64,000 bases of DNA from an uncultured Alistipes sp. (GCA_947367255.1 CANBCZ010000004.1:52945-116944), one strand, 5' to 3'. Shown: positions 1 to 10,223, numbered from the stretch's first letter. Numbers and translations are program-made. Notes: generated from the letters alone by a model not told the origin.

Positions 1-1074
1 GTTGTGTGCCAGCGCCTTAATCTCCTCGTAGTAGTCAGCAGGGTAGGCGTAGTAGCTCTCTGCAACGACTGCAAAGCGGATATTGTTGCCATCGGCAATC
101 CATCTCGACAGCTCCTTGACAGCCTCCTTCGGCGCATCTGTCATAATCTTTTTGCGCGACTTCGGCGTTACGGCTCTAACGGAAATATTGCTGCTCTTGC
201 GGGCTACGGCAACGAAAAATCCCTCGCTTGCCACGCGGTGCGGGAAGAACTTAAAGCCCTGAAAGTGGCTGACCTTCACCCTCTCCGCATCGCAACCCTC
301 GGGCAGAGTAATCTCTGCACTCGGACATATCTCGTCACCCCATTCGGCAGCCATCCACTCGAGTATTCCCTCATCCTCTGTAGTGTTGTAGGTGCAGGTG
401 CTGTAGATGAACAGACCGCCCGCCTTGAGGCTCTTCCACGCCTCTGTGAGGATTGTCTTTTGGCGTGCAGTGCAGATCTCTACATTATTTGCGCTCCACT
501 CTGTGCGTGCCACCTCGTCCTTGCGGAACATACCCTCGCCCGAGCAAGGTGCATCCACGGCAACCACATCGAACCATCCCTCGAAGGCGGCTATATGCGA
601 CGGGTCGTTATTTGTCACAACAACATTTCCCAAGCCCCACTTGCGGATATTGTCGGCAAGGATGTTGGCTCGGTTTCTCACATACTCATTGGCAACCACA
701 AGACCACGATTGCCGACAGTTGAGGCGTAGAGGGTGCTCTTTCCTCCCGGAGCGGCGCACATATCGAGAATCTTACCGCTGCGGATACCCTCGCTGCGCA
801 GTATATGGTCGATAAATTGCGAACCTGCCTCCTGAACATAGTATGCTCCTGCCGCAAATGGTATGTCGGTAGTGAACTGCGGGCGCGAGTCGAGGTAGCG
901 ACCATACTCGCTCCACGCAATAGCCTCGCCCCAGTTGCCACCGTGCCACTTGTCGCCATTTATACGCACAGAGACGGGTGAAGGGCTGTCGAGCGCGACA
1001 AAGAGACGCTCTGCCTCCGCCTCGCCAAGTTGTTGGCGCATATTGTGGATAAAATCGGCAGGAAGTTGTTGCAT
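1..1074 (-). CDS. RsmF/NOL1-NOP2-Sun family rRNA cytosine methyltransferase, 3' end cut by window edge
   Basis: Reverse-strand translation from ATG at 1074: MQQLPADFIHNMRQQLGEAEAERLF...VQEAGSQF...LDMCAAPGGKSTLYA...VVAVDAPCSGEGMFRKD...YSTCTYNTTEDEG; SAM motif and PCSGEGMFRK / STCT catalytic motifs. Runs off the window, so absent from the ORF track. Confidence 0.93.
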   Translation of the reverse strand, partial: MQQLPADFIHNMRQQLGEAEAERLFVALDSPSPVSVRINGDKWHGGNWGEAIAWSEYGRYLDSRPQFTTDIPFAAGAYYVQEAGSQFIDHILRSEGIRSGKILDMCAAPGGKSTLYASTVGNRGLVVANEYVRNRANILADNIRKWGLGNVVVTNNDPSHIAAFEGWFDVVAVDAPCSGEGMFRKDEVARTEWSANNVEICTARQKTILTEAWKSLKAGGLFIYSTCTYNTTEDEGILEWMAAEWGDEICPSAEITLPEGCDAERVKVSHFQGFKFFPHRVASEGFFVAVARKSSNISVRAVTPKSRKKIMTDAPKEAVKELSRWIADGNNIRFAVVAESYYAYPADYYEEIKALAHN

Positions 1075-1079
1075 AGTTT

Positions 1080-1718
1080 TTACCACTTAAAGGTTGATTG
1101 GCGCACTGCGGGACGCTGAGCGTGAATCTCGTCCAGACGCTTGTAGAGCGAGTCGAGAACCTTGATATTCTCGACAAAGTCTGTGTTATCCTTGTCGATG
1201 ATAAATACCTCGCCCTCGTAGTTTGCCACCCACTCGTCGTAGCGGTCGTTGAGGCGCTTGAGGTAGTCGATGTCGATATTCTGCTCATACTCTCTGCCGC
1301 GCTTCTGAATCTGACGCACAAGGGTCGGAATACTCGACTTGAGGTAGATGAGAAGGTCCGGCTTCGGGATGAGGTCTGTAGAGATGTCAAAAATCTTCAT
1401 ATAGGTACCGAAGTCGCGACCCGACATAAGACCCATCTGGTGAAGGTTACCTGCAAAGATGTGGGCATCCTCGTAGATGGTTCGGTCCTGAAAGACATTC
1501 TCCGAGCCGTCCGAGAGCATATCTATAGTCTGACGGATACGGCTGGCGAGGAAGTGCACCTGAAACTGGAATGCCCAGCGGTTCATATCCTCGTAGAAGT
1601 CGGAGATGTAGGGGTTGTCCACATCCTCGTAGTACGCCTTGGCGCCGTAGTGTTTTGTAAGTATCTCGGTCAGCGTGGTCTTGCCGCTGCCGATATTTCC
1701 TGCAATAGCAATATACAT
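1080..1718 (-). CDS. Deoxynucleoside kinase (dAK/dGK family)
   Basis: MYIAIAGNIGSGKTTLTEIL P-loop, DRTIYEDAHIFA motif, 212 aa. Confidence 0.93.
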   Translation of the reverse strand: MYIAIAGNIGSGKTTLTEILTKHYGAKAYYEDVDNPYISDFYEDMNRWAFQFQVHFLASRIRQTIDMLSDGSENVFQDRTIYEDAHIFAGNLHQMGLMSGRDFGTYMKIFDISTDLIPKPDLLIYLKSSIPTLVRQIQKRGREYEQNIDIDYLKRLNDRYDEWVANYEGEVFIIDKDNTDFVENIKVLDSLYKRLDEIHAQRPAVRQSTFKW

Positions 1719-1759
1719 ATCAGGGTATCTATATAAATTAGTAACTTATTGTTTGTCTG

Positions 1760-3097
1760 TTAGTTGAAGTAGTAGCCTGTATCTGCAATAGCCGACGGCA
1801 TAGCAAATACCACTACGCGGTCATAGGCGTTAATCTGCATCGAACTTGTGGCGATAAATACGCGGTCACCACGAACAATGCCGCCGATAATAACATCCTC
1901 CGGAAGACCCATCTGACCGATAGTGGTCTTTGTGGCAGGCGAGTTTGGCTTGACGATAAACTCCAGCACCTCGGCATCGCTGCCCGTAAGGCACTTGATG
2001 GCAAGCACATCGGTAGACATTGTAAAGCGGAAGATGTTGGAGGCGGTAACAATCTTCTTGTTGATGATTGTATCTACACCCACCGAGTCGGCGATGTTGA
2101 TGTAATTCATATTCTCCACCTCGGCAATTACACGCTTCACGCCCATACGCTTGGCGAGCATAGCTGTCAGAATATTTGTCTCGCTACGACCCGTAACGGC
2201 GATAAAGGCGTCCATATTTGCAAGACCCTCCTCCATCATGGCATCTGTATCGCGACCATCCTGATGGATAATCAGCGTGCGGTCGAGCATCTCGGCAAGA
2301 CGATACGCCTTGTCGGCATTGTAGTCGATAAGCTTGATGTTCACATCGTCCTGCAGCGCTTGTGCAATCTGCACACCGATACGCGAGCCGCCGAGAATCA
2401 TCATATTGTTTACCTTCACGCCACTCTTGCCCGACAACTCCATAACGGTACCAACAGAGTCGTGACGAGCAATGGCATAGACCATATCGCCAATCATATA
2501 GCTGTCACCGCGCTTAGGGATGATTGTCACGCCATCGCGCATAATGGCAACGGTGCGGTAGTTGAGCGTCTGCTCCTCCTCAAATCCTGCGATAGGTCCG
2601 CCGACAAGCGAAGAGTTGGGCTCAAGACGGAAGACGACAAGCGAGAGCTTACCGCCCGAGAAATCGACAAACTCGGTCGTTGCAGTGTGTCCGAGAAGGT
2701 TGATAACCTCCTCTGCGGCGAGCTTCTCGGGGTAGAGCAGGTAGTCGATGCCCATGTTGATAAACATCTCCTTGTTGTTCGGCTCCAGATACTCGTTGTT
2801 GTCGATGCGGGCAATGGACTTCTTTGCGCCCAACTGCTTTGCCATCATCGCCGAGAGGATATTGTCGTTCTCGATAGAGTCTACGGCAATAAAGAGGTCA
2901 CACTTGCGCACAGCCGCCTTGCGGAGTGTGGCAAATGTGGTTGCGTCACCCTCGATGGTGATAACATCGGCAAAACTGCCAAGCTCGGCAAGCAGCTTCG
3001 GATCCTGATCGATAATGGTGATGTCGTGTCCGTTTCCGCTGAGCATCTTGGCAAGATGATTGCCCATCTCCTCAACTCCTGAAATTACGATTCTCAT
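1760..3097 (-). CDS. trkA: Trk system potassium uptake regulatory protein TrkA
   Basis: Two Rossmann RCK domains (MRIVISGVEEMGNHLAKML..., MMILGGSRIGVQIAQAL...), TrkA-C. Confidence 0.93.
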   Translation of the reverse strand: MRIVISGVEEMGNHLAKMLSGNGHDITIIDQDPKLLAELGSFADVITIEGDATTFATLRKAAVRKCDLFIAVDSIENDNILSAMMAKQLGAKKSIARIDNNEYLEPNNKEMFINMGIDYLLYPEKLAAEEVINLLGHTATTEFVDFSGGKLSLVVFRLEPNSSLVGGPIAGFEEEQTLNYRTVAIMRDGVTIIPKRGDSYMIGDMVYAIARHDSVGTVMELSGKSGVKVNNMMILGGSRIGVQIAQALQDDVNIKLIDYNADKAYRLAEMLDRTLIIHQDGRDTDAMMEEGLANMDAFIAVTGRSETNILTAMLAKRMGVKRVIAEVENMNYINIADSVGVDTIINKKIVTASNIFRFTMSTDVLAIKCLTGSDAEVLEFIVKPNSPATKTTIGQMGLPEDVIIGGIVRGDRVFIATSSMQINAYDRVVVFAMPSAIADTGYYFN

Positions 3098-3200
3098 AGG
3101 CTTGCAAAATTTCAGACAAATTTATAAATTTGTAGCGAGATTTCAAAGCCTTAGCGGGTTTTGATGTAAAATAAATTTAAGTAAATTTTGTAACTTGCTT

Positions 3201-3458
3201 ATGCCTAATTGGTTAGTTGTTATTCTTTTTGCTGTCGGAGCGGTCGCTTTCTTTGGTATTGCACTCTCTTTGACACTTATTTTTAAGGGTCATCATATCG
3301 AGTCGGAGATCTCTACAAACCCCAATATGAAAAAACTCGGTATCAAGTGTGCCGTGCAGGAGACTCGTGAGGATATTGCCGCCGAGACCTGCGATACAGA
3401 CAGCGTCTGTACAGGTAACTGTGCCGGTTGTGATATTGACCACTCGGCTGCGAAATAG
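3201..3458 (+). CDS. Small one-TM protein with Cys-rich C-terminus
   Basis: Hydrophobic N-terminus, C-terminal CDTDSVCTGNCAGCDIDH cluster; own ORF. Confidence 0.7.
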   Translation: MPNWLVVILFAVGAVAFFGIALSLTLIFKGHHIESEISTNPNMKKLGIKCAVQETREDIAAETCDTDSVCTGNCAGCDIDHSAAK

Positions 3459-3525
3459 TTCGATAGAGGGGTACAAAATGGAGTGAAATCCGTCTAATCT
3501 GTGTAATAACCAAACTTATCCTATA

Positions 3526-4671
3526 ATGAAACGACTATTTGTAATTATCTTGCTGCTTGCTGCCGGTATCGGTATGCTGACAGCTCAGACACCTATTGAA
3601 CAGTTACCGAAACAGATATGCTCGGGCGAGTGGAAGGCAGGTCACGTGCAGGGGCTTGCTGTCGATACCAAACGCGAATATATCTACTTCTCATTTACCA
3701 CTATGCTTGTCAAGATGGATATGCAGGGTAATGTCGTAGGTACAGTTACCGGTCTGCTCGGTCACCTCGGTTGCATTGAGTTTAATGATGCTGACGGTCG
3801 CATCTACGGCTCATTGGAGTATAAAGACGACTCTATCGGCAGGGGTATTCTCAAGCAGGAGAAGTCCAATAAAAAGTTCGATACCGCATTCTATGTCGCT
3901 ATATTTGATGTCGATAAGATTACCCGTCAGGGTATGAGTGCCGAGAAGGATGGTATTATGACCACCGTCTATCTGCCAACCGTTGTTGAGGATTTCAAGG
4001 CAAAGGTCGAGTGTGGCGGCAAAACCCTCGAGCACCGCTTCGGTTGCAGCGGCTTTGATGGCATAACATTCGGTCCAAAGTTCGGCAAGAGCGACGGAAA
4101 GTACTATCTTACAATCGCTTACGGCATCTACGGCGATGCAAATCGTAGCGATAACGACCATCAGGTGCTCCTCCAGTACGACGCCTCAAATTGGACAAAA
4201 TATGAGCAGCCGCTCTCGCAAGATAATATGCACCAGTTGGGTCCTAAAAAGCCTGCAGGTCGCTACTTCGTCTATACCGGCAACCGTAATTGGGGCGTGC
4301 AGAATATGGAGTATGATAAGAGCCGAAACTTCTGGTTCTTAGCAACTTATGAGACTAAGAAATCCGATTTTGCAGGCTTCTCGCTGATGACAATCGACGG
4401 CAATATCGCACCTAAAAAGCAGCCCCTCAAGGGGGTGGACTACTGCAAGAGTGGCAACCTCTTGACACTCTCGGGTCGCGGTATGACCGATGCCAACCAC
4501 CACTCAATTCGTGGCTGGCACTTCGATAAATCATCTACCGGTATTCACGCTTTGGGCGATAACTACTTCTATATCTCGCACCGCAAACGCAATAAGCCAT
4601 ACCAGAGTTGTACTGCGACGCTATATAAGTTTGTGGGGAGGGAGAGTTATCCTTTTGATCTCATTCAGTAG
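3526..4671 (+). CDS. Secreted hypothetical protein, 381 aa
   Basis: Signal peptide MKRLFVIILLLAAGIGMLTAQ; long ORF; no family recognised. Confidence 0.8.
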   Translation: MKRLFVIILLLAAGIGMLTAQTPIEQLPKQICSGEWKAGHVQGLAVDTKREYIYFSFTTMLVKMDMQGNVVGTVTGLLGHLGCIEFNDADGRIYGSLEYKDDSIGRGILKQEKSNKKFDTAFYVAIFDVDKITRQGMSAEKDGIMTTVYLPTVVEDFKAKVECGGKTLEHRFGCSGFDGITFGPKFGKSDGKYYLTIAYGIYGDANRSDNDHQVLLQYDASNWTKYEQPLSQDNMHQLGPKKPAGRYFVYTGNRNWGVQNMEYDKSRNFWFLATYETKKSDFAGFSLMTIDGNIAPKKQPLKGVDYCKSGNLLTLSGRGMTDANHHSIRGWHFDKSSTGIHALGDNYFYISHRKRNKPYQSCTATLYKFVGRESYPFDLIQ

Positions 4672-4797
4672 TTTTATCGTGATAGTGGCGCATTTGCGGC
4701 ACATCCCTTAAAAACCAACGGCGGCTGTACGTTTTAGTACTATCCGCCGTTGCTTTTTTGCACGATGCACCGCAACTACACCACTCTGACGATAAAA
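4672..4797 (+). repeat. Nested-hairpin intergenic repeat, family 1, copy A
   Basis: Outer IR TTTTATCGTGATA/TGACGATAAAA; inner stem CAACGGCGG(4716-4724)/CCGCCGTTG(4744-4752) around TGTACGTTTTAGTACTA; starts right after TAG stop of upstream gene. Confidence 0.85.
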
Positions 4798-5000
4798 CGG
4801 TGCAAAGAAGTAGGGTAGTGAAGTTTGGATTTTTACTGCGTTAGCTGTACTGCGTAGCCAGGAAACCCGACCTATTCGCGCACCCGGAGCGAAGCGACTA
4901 AGCCCCCTTTTTTCAAAAGGGGGTTTGGGGGATATGTCAATATTTTTTTAATATATTAGCATCAGCCGTTTTCGGCTATTCTAAATCCGCAGTGCTACGC

Positions 5001-6803
5001 TTAAAACGCCATGCGATATGGGCAATACATCTGTACGCCGGTGCGGTTAAGTTCAGTTTTCAGCTCCTCGTAGTGGTTGCAGAGCTCCATTTGCTCGTCG
5101 GTTATCACCATTGAGCGTACCTGCATACCGAGGCTCTGGATAAATGCCATCATCGGATCCATCTCCGGCAGTACCTCTGTTATCTGGAAGTTCTCGGCGA
5201 TGCCTGCCTTATCGGCAGCGATGCTTACGGCTCTCTTGATGCCTCCATTTGTATCTGCAAGACCGATCTCTACGGCATTTGTACCGGTCCATACGCGACC
5301 TTCGGCAATGTTGAGTACCTTCTGGAGCTCGAGGTTACGACCTGCTGCGACCTTTGTTGTGAATGACTCGTACACATCGTCTACTGATGCGATGAGCAGC
5401 TTGCGCTCCATCTCGGTTGTCTTGCGCAGACTCACGCCGAGGATGTTCTGACCGAAGTCCGAAGAGGCATTTGTCTTCACGCCGTCAAAGGTGATGCCGA
5501 GCTTGTTTTTGAGCATATTGCCACCCTCCATAAACATACCGAATACGCCGATAGAGCCTGTTAGTGTGAGTTTGTTTGCCACAATAGCATCTGCCGGAGC
5601 GGAGATGTAGTAGCCGCCACTTGCTGCATATGCGCCCATAGATACAATTACCGGCTTCTCCTGCTTGAGCAGCTCCACCTCGCGCCAGATAATATCACTT
5701 GCAAGTGCGCTGCCGCCCGGAGAGTTTACTCGCAACACTACAGCCTTGATAGTCTGGTCTTTACGCGCCTTGGCAATGGTATTTGCGAGTGTTGTGCCGT
5801 AGATATTGCCGTCGATGCTCTCGCTGTCGCCATCGACAATACCTCCGTCAGCATAGACAATACCCACCTTAGGTGCAGAGACCTTGCTCATATTGGCACC
5901 CGCTACAGAGCAGTAGTCGCCCAACGAGAGGATCTCGTACTCTCCGAGGAAGTTCTTCTCCACGCCATACTCGGCAAAAATCTCCTCCATCTGGTCGCGG
6001 TAGATTATTCCGTCAATCAGTCCGTGCTTGAGTGCCTGCTCGGGGAAGAGCATCGGCTCGGTGTTGGCAATCTTGTTGAGCGCCTCTACTGTTGTGCCGC
6101 GGGCATCGGCTACAGTGGTAGAGATTGTGCTCCACATACTCTCCACCAGTGCCTCCATCTGCTTGCGGTTTGCCGGCGACATCTTCTCGAGGATGTACGG
6201 CTCAACTGCGCTCTTGTACTTGCATACGGTCGGGCGGAACACCTCGCAGGTGAGTCCCAACTTGTCCATTGCCCCCTTGAAGAATATTGTCGGCATAGAC
6301 AGACCCATCCAGCTGAAGCTACCCTCCGGCTGCAGATAGATCTTGTCCGCTACAGAGGCAAGATAGTAACCCATCTGCGAATATCCGTCATTGTATGCCA
6401 AGATAAACTTGCCGCTTGTCTTGAATGCCTCGAGCGCCTCGCGCATCTCCTCAAGAGCCGCTGCAGATACCGCTCCGCCACCCGAGAAGTTGAGGTAGAT
6501 ACCCTTTATGCGCTCATCTGTCGCTGCTGTCTCTATTGCGCGCAACACCTTCAGAATCGGCAGCGAACGGGTCGTTTGCATAGATGAAAAGTTCATACTT
6601 GCAAACGGATTTATCGCCGGTGACTCGACAATATTGTCTGCCAAATCGATCTTCAAAATAGTATTCGGAAGGACTGTCACAGCCTTGCTGCCGCCCATAG
6701 ACCCCGCCATGCCGAAGATGGTAATGAGCCAAAAGAGTCCTGAAATTACACTACCTGCCACCACTGCAAGCAGCGCTGCCCAAAAAACCTTAGAAAATTT
6801 CAT
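5001..6803 (-). CDS. sppA: Signal peptide peptidase SppA, 67K type
   Basis: Duplicated S49 domains; GGSALASDIIWREV and MGAYAASGGYYISAPAD motifs. Confidence 0.95.
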   Translation of the reverse strand: MKFSKVFWAALLAVVAGSVISGLFWLITIFGMAGSMGGSKAVTVLPNTILKIDLADNIVESPAINPFASMNFSSMQTTRSLPILKVLRAIETAATDERIKGIYLNFSGGGAVSAAALEEMREALEAFKTSGKFILAYNDGYSQMGYYLASVADKIYLQPEGSFSWMGLSMPTIFFKGAMDKLGLTCEVFRPTVCKYKSAVEPYILEKMSPANRKQMEALVESMWSTISTTVADARGTTVEALNKIANTEPMLFPEQALKHGLIDGIIYRDQMEEIFAEYGVEKNFLGEYEILSLGDYCSVAGANMSKVSAPKVGIVYADGGIVDGDSESIDGNIYGTTLANTIAKARKDQTIKAVVLRVNSPGGSALASDIIWREVELLKQEKPVIVSMGAYAASGGYYISAPADAIVANKLTLTGSIGVFGMFMEGGNMLKNKLGITFDGVKTNASSDFGQNILGVSLRKTTEMERKLLIASVDDVYESFTTKVAAGRNLELQKVLNIAEGRVWTGTNAVEIGLADTNGGIKRAVSIAADKAGIAENFQITEVLPEMDPMMAFIQSLGMQVRSMVITDEQMELCNHYEELKTELNRTGVQMYCPYRMAF

Positions 6804-6951
6804 AATCGTAAATGTTTATTTAGAACAAAGGTAGTAAAAAATTGTAAAAATCGCATAACCACCACCAATAAACAACATTTTGCCCAAAATATACTTGATT
6901 TATGGTTTGAAAAAAGTAAAACATTTTCTAATTTTGCAAAAAGCATTGGTT

Positions 6952-7506
6952 ATGAAACGTTTTGTTGCCATACTTGTTTTTGCTCTGTGTGCATTTTGTG
7001 CTGAAGCACAACTTATGAACTTTATGTACCAGCCGCCAGAATATAATAAAGAACCTCCTGTATATATTATCGGTAAATTTACGAGAATAACAGATATGGC
7101 TCTTGCTTATAAAGAGGATGGCTTGTATAGACGAGGTAGGGTTCATGGTATGTTTTATTGTACAAATAGGGCTTTAGATTATACGTTGGCATTCTCTTTC
7201 TTGAAAACGGAATATCCGTCAAAAGATTTGGAAATTTTAGACTTGCCAATCTCTGATTTAGAGCAGTTTGAGAATATAATTTTAGCAGAAAATTTCCTAA
7301 AACTTAAAAGCCTTAAAGAGGCTTCAGACTTAATGTGGGAGTTTTTCTATCGACGTTGGAAAGGAAAAACCTACTTTATCGATAGCAGTGAGTGTTATAA
7401 ATCTGACCCAGAACTTAAAGAGCCAGATAGAATGAAGGCTATTCAGGTCGAAGTTTATCCATGCGATATACCTAAATTGCCTCTTCCCGATGGTTTTGTA
7501 GAATAG
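6952..7506 (+). CDS. Secreted hypothetical protein, ~184 aa, AT-rich
   Basis: Start chosen at MKRFVAILVFALCAFCAEAQ (signal peptide); markedly AT-rich relative to neighbours. Confidence 0.65.
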   Translation: MKRFVAILVFALCAFCAEAQLMNFMYQPPEYNKEPPVYIIGKFTRITDMALAYKEDGLYRRGRVHGMFYCTNRALDYTLAFSFLKTEYPSKDLEILDLPISDLEQFENIILAENFLKLKSLKEASDLMWEFFYRRWKGKTYFIDSSECYKSDPELKEPDRMKAIQVEVYPCDIPKLPLPDGFVE

Positions 7507-7715
7507 ATAGCTAAACAGAGGATGACCATATACGGTTGTCCTCTGTTCGTGTAAAAATGTAATGCGCAGAGTGAAAAAATGGTATTTTATTGGCAAAAAT
7601 GGTGTAAAAATGTTATCTTTGCGATAGGGAAAGTTAAAAAGTGTAACTATGGCGTTATACGAAATGGATTAAATAACTGAAAATCAACGATATAAATTTA
7701 TAATATAGTAAAACT

Positions 7716-8903
7716 ATGTACGGTAATTTCAAGCAGTTCCTGGAGCAGGAACTTCAGGCTATCAAGGATGCCGGTCTTTATAAGACCGAGCGAGTTATCT
7801 GTTCTCCGCAGCGTGCAGAGATCGAGGTGGCAGGTAAGGAGTGTCTTAACTTCTGCGCTAACAATTATCTGGGTCTTTCTGACAATCCGCGCCTTATTGA
7901 GGCGGCAAAGCGTGCTATGGACGAGCGCGGTTACGGTATGTCGTCAGTGCGTTTTATCTGCGGCTGTCAGGATATTCACAAGCAGCTCGAGAAGGCTATT
8001 GCCGACTACTTCGGCACTGAGGATACTATCCTTTACGCCGCTTGCTTCGATGCAAATGGTGGTGTGTTCGAGCCGCTCTTTACCGAGCAGGATGCAATTA
8101 TCTCCGACGCCCTCAACCACGCATCTATCATCGACGGTGTGCGCCTCTGCAAGGCTGTTCGTTACCGTTATGCAAATGCCGATATGGAGTCGCTGGAGGA
8201 TTGCCTGAAGCGTGCACAGGCGCAGCGTTTCAGAATTATCTGTACCGACGGTGTCTTCTCTATGGATGGCAATGCCGCTCCGCTCGACGAGATTTGCAAG
8301 CTGGCAAAGCAGTATAACGCCCTTGTTATGGTGGATGAGTGCCACTCTGCGGGTGTGCTTGGCGCTACAGGTCGCGGTATTACCGAGCTTTACAACTTGC
8401 GTGGCGAGGTGGATATTATCACCGGCACCCTCGGTAAGGCATTTGGTGGTGCTGTGGGTGGTTTTACAACAGGTCGTAAGGAGATTATCGATATGCTCCG
8501 CCAGCGCTCACGCCCATATCTGTTCAGCAACTCTCTTCCACCGGCAGTAGTTGGTGCCGGTATCGAGATGTTCAAGATGTTGGAAGAGAGCAACGAGCAC
8601 CACGACCGCCTTGTGGCAAATGTGGAGTACTTCCGTAGCAAGATGATCGAGGCGGGCTTCGACATCAAGCCTACAGACTCGGCAATTTGTGCAGTTATGC
8701 TCTACGATGCAAAGCTCTCGCAGGAGTTTGCAGCGGCACTTCAGCAGCGCGGCGTCTTTGTAACAGGCTTCTACTACCCTGTAGTGCCAAAGGGTCTTGC
8801 CCGAATCCGCGTGCAGGTCTCTGCAGGTCATACAACCGAGCAGCTGCAGCGTTGCGTAGATGCCTTTGTTGAGGTAGGTAAAGAGTTAGGTGTTTTGAAA
8901 TAA
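7716..8903 (+). CDS. kbl: Glycine C-acetyltransferase (2-amino-3-ketobutyrate CoA ligase)
   Basis: LNFCANNYLGLSDNPRLIEAA, DECHSAGVLGATGRG, TLGKAFGGAVGGFTTG PLP-lysine motif. Confidence 0.96.
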   Translation: MYGNFKQFLEQELQAIKDAGLYKTERVICSPQRAEIEVAGKECLNFCANNYLGLSDNPRLIEAAKRAMDERGYGMSSVRFICGCQDIHKQLEKAIADYFGTEDTILYAACFDANGGVFEPLFTEQDAIISDALNHASIIDGVRLCKAVRYRYANADMESLEDCLKRAQAQRFRIICTDGVFSMDGNAAPLDEICKLAKQYNALVMVDECHSAGVLGATGRGITELYNLRGEVDIITGTLGKAFGGAVGGFTTGRKEIIDMLRQRSRPYLFSNSLPPAVVGAGIEMFKMLEESNEHHDRLVANVEYFRSKMIEAGFDIKPTDSAICAVMLYDAKLSQEFAAALQQRGVFVTGFYYPVVPKGLARIRVQVSAGHTTEQLQRCVDAFVEVGKELGVLK

Positions 8904-8920
8904 AATAGGAGGATAGTGTT

Positions 8921-9412
8921 ATGAGCAACAGTAAGGTAGTACTCGATGCGACAGATCGCAAGATACTCAAGTTTCTGGTAAAGAATGCGCGTATGCCATA
9001 CCTCGAGATTGCCCGTGAGTGCGGCATCTCGGGTGCAGCTATCCACCAGCGTATCAAGAAGTTGGAGGAGTCGGGAATCATTATGGGCAGCCGTATGATC
9101 GTAAATCCTAAGATGCTCGGCTTCGATGTCTGCGCCTTTATCAGCATCCGGATTCAGGACCCTATTATGAGCCACGCCGTTGCCGAGAAGATCAAGAGTA
9201 TTCCGGAGGTTGTGGAGTGCCACTTCATCACAGGTACATACAATGCAATGCTTAAACTCTACTGCGTTGATAATGACCACCTTATGCGTACCATCTTTGA
9301 TGGTATTCTGCGTGTGCAGGGCATCTCGACCACCCAGACATATATCTCTCTCAATGAGGCGTTCCAGCGCGAACCGCATATTGATTACCTCGATAAATTG
9401 GCACTTAGATAA
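8921..9412 (+). CDS. Lrp/AsnC family transcriptional regulator
   Basis: LDATDRKILKFLVKNARMPYLEIARECGISGAAIHQRIKKLEESGII HTH plus RAM domain. Confidence 0.95.
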   Translation: MSNSKVVLDATDRKILKFLVKNARMPYLEIARECGISGAAIHQRIKKLEESGIIMGSRMIVNPKMLGFDVCAFISIRIQDPIMSHAVAEKIKSIPEVVECHFITGTYNAMLKLYCVDNDHLMRTIFDGILRVQGISTTQTYISLNEAFQREPHIDYLDKLALR

Positions 9413-9873
9413 TGATTCGTCTGACAAAAGAGTTCTCGTTTGAGTCTGCTCACGCCTTGTGGGGCTATGACGGTAAGTGCCGTGAGGTTCACGGACACTC
9501 TTACCACCTCTTTGTCACCATCAAGGGTGAGCCGATAGCAGACGAAAATGACCCGAAGCTGGGAATGGTTATGGACTTCGGCGAACTCAAGAGCATCGTC
9601 GCCCGTGAGATTACCGATCGCCTCGACCACTCCTTCGTTATGCGTCGTACACCCGAGGCAGAGGCACTCGCAGCCACTATGGAGAGCAAGTTTACCAATG
9701 TAATACTCGTAGACTACCAACCTACCTGCGAGAATATGCTCGCCGACTTCGCCGAGCGCCTTATGAAGGCACTTCCGGAGCGTGTGCAATTGTATTCGTT
9801 GCGACTGCATGAGACTGCTACTTCATACGCAGAATGGTTTTATCGTGATAACGCGGATACCTGCTGCCGCTAA
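9412..9873 (+). CDS. queD: 6-carboxytetrahydropterin synthase QueD
   Basis: FSFESAHAL...VHGHSYHL...VMDFGELK...LDHSFV...PTCENML...LRLHETATSYAEW; last ~11 codons derived from repeat copy B. Confidence 0.94.
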   Translation: MIRLTKEFSFESAHALWGYDGKCREVHGHSYHLFVTIKGEPIADENDPKLGMVMDFGELKSIVAREITDRLDHSFVMRRTPEAEALAATMESKFTNVILVDYQPTCENMLADFAERLMKALPERVQLYSLRLHETATSYAEWFYRDNADTCCR

Positions 9874-10043
9874 CCCGATTTTCAACAATGGGCAGTACTC
9901 TCAGTACAGCCCATCGATGAAAATCGTGTCGAGCGTTAATCCTCCTTCGGAGTCTTTTCGCTGCTTCGTCTCAGCAATTCAAACAAGTTTGATTGCATTC
10001 GACTTAATCGCAGCGTTGTATCTACCGCATTCTGACGATAAAA
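9838..10043 (+). repeat. Family 1 nested-hairpin repeat, copy B (enlarged interior)
   Basis: TTTTATCGTGATAACGCGG...CCGCATTCTGACGATAAAA; core CAATGGGCAGTACTCTCAGTACAGCCCAT. Confidence 0.75.
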
Positions 10044-10066
10044 CAGACGAAAATCGATTTTAAGCG

Positions 10067-10155
10067 GTGATTTCCGCGTTACGCAATTTTAATCAGACAG
10101 GGAAATACCTCCTGTATGTCCCTGCCAGCTTAAAATTCCAAGCCTTGAAATCCCA
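10067..10155 (+). repeat. Family 3 terminator-like hairpin repeat (GCGTTACG...CCTTGAAAT)
   Basis: GATTTCCGCGTTACGC...AAGCCTTGAAATC around inner hairpin CAGGGAAATACCTCCTGTATGTCCCTG. Confidence 0.55.
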
Positions 10156-10223
10156 CCCTTAAAATCAATTTTTGGGGAGGTGAAAAAATTAAAATAACAT
10201 CCGCTCTGCGGATACCACTATAA

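Noticed and set aside
4-723. 239-aa plus-strand ORF
   Set aside because: Antisense to the clearly conserved RsmF-like gene on the minus strand
1098-1736. 212-aa plus-strand ORF exactly opposite dNK
   Set aside because: Antisense shadow ORF; low-complexity Val/Leu-rich translation, no motifs
2264-3082. 272-aa plus-strand ORF
   Set aside because: Antisense to trkA; shadow ORF caused by codon bias
4895-4935. Possible extra repeat element (CCCCCTTTTTTCAAAAGGGGGTTTGGGGG)
   Set aside because: Simple terminator-like hairpin between convergent genes; no second copy noticed
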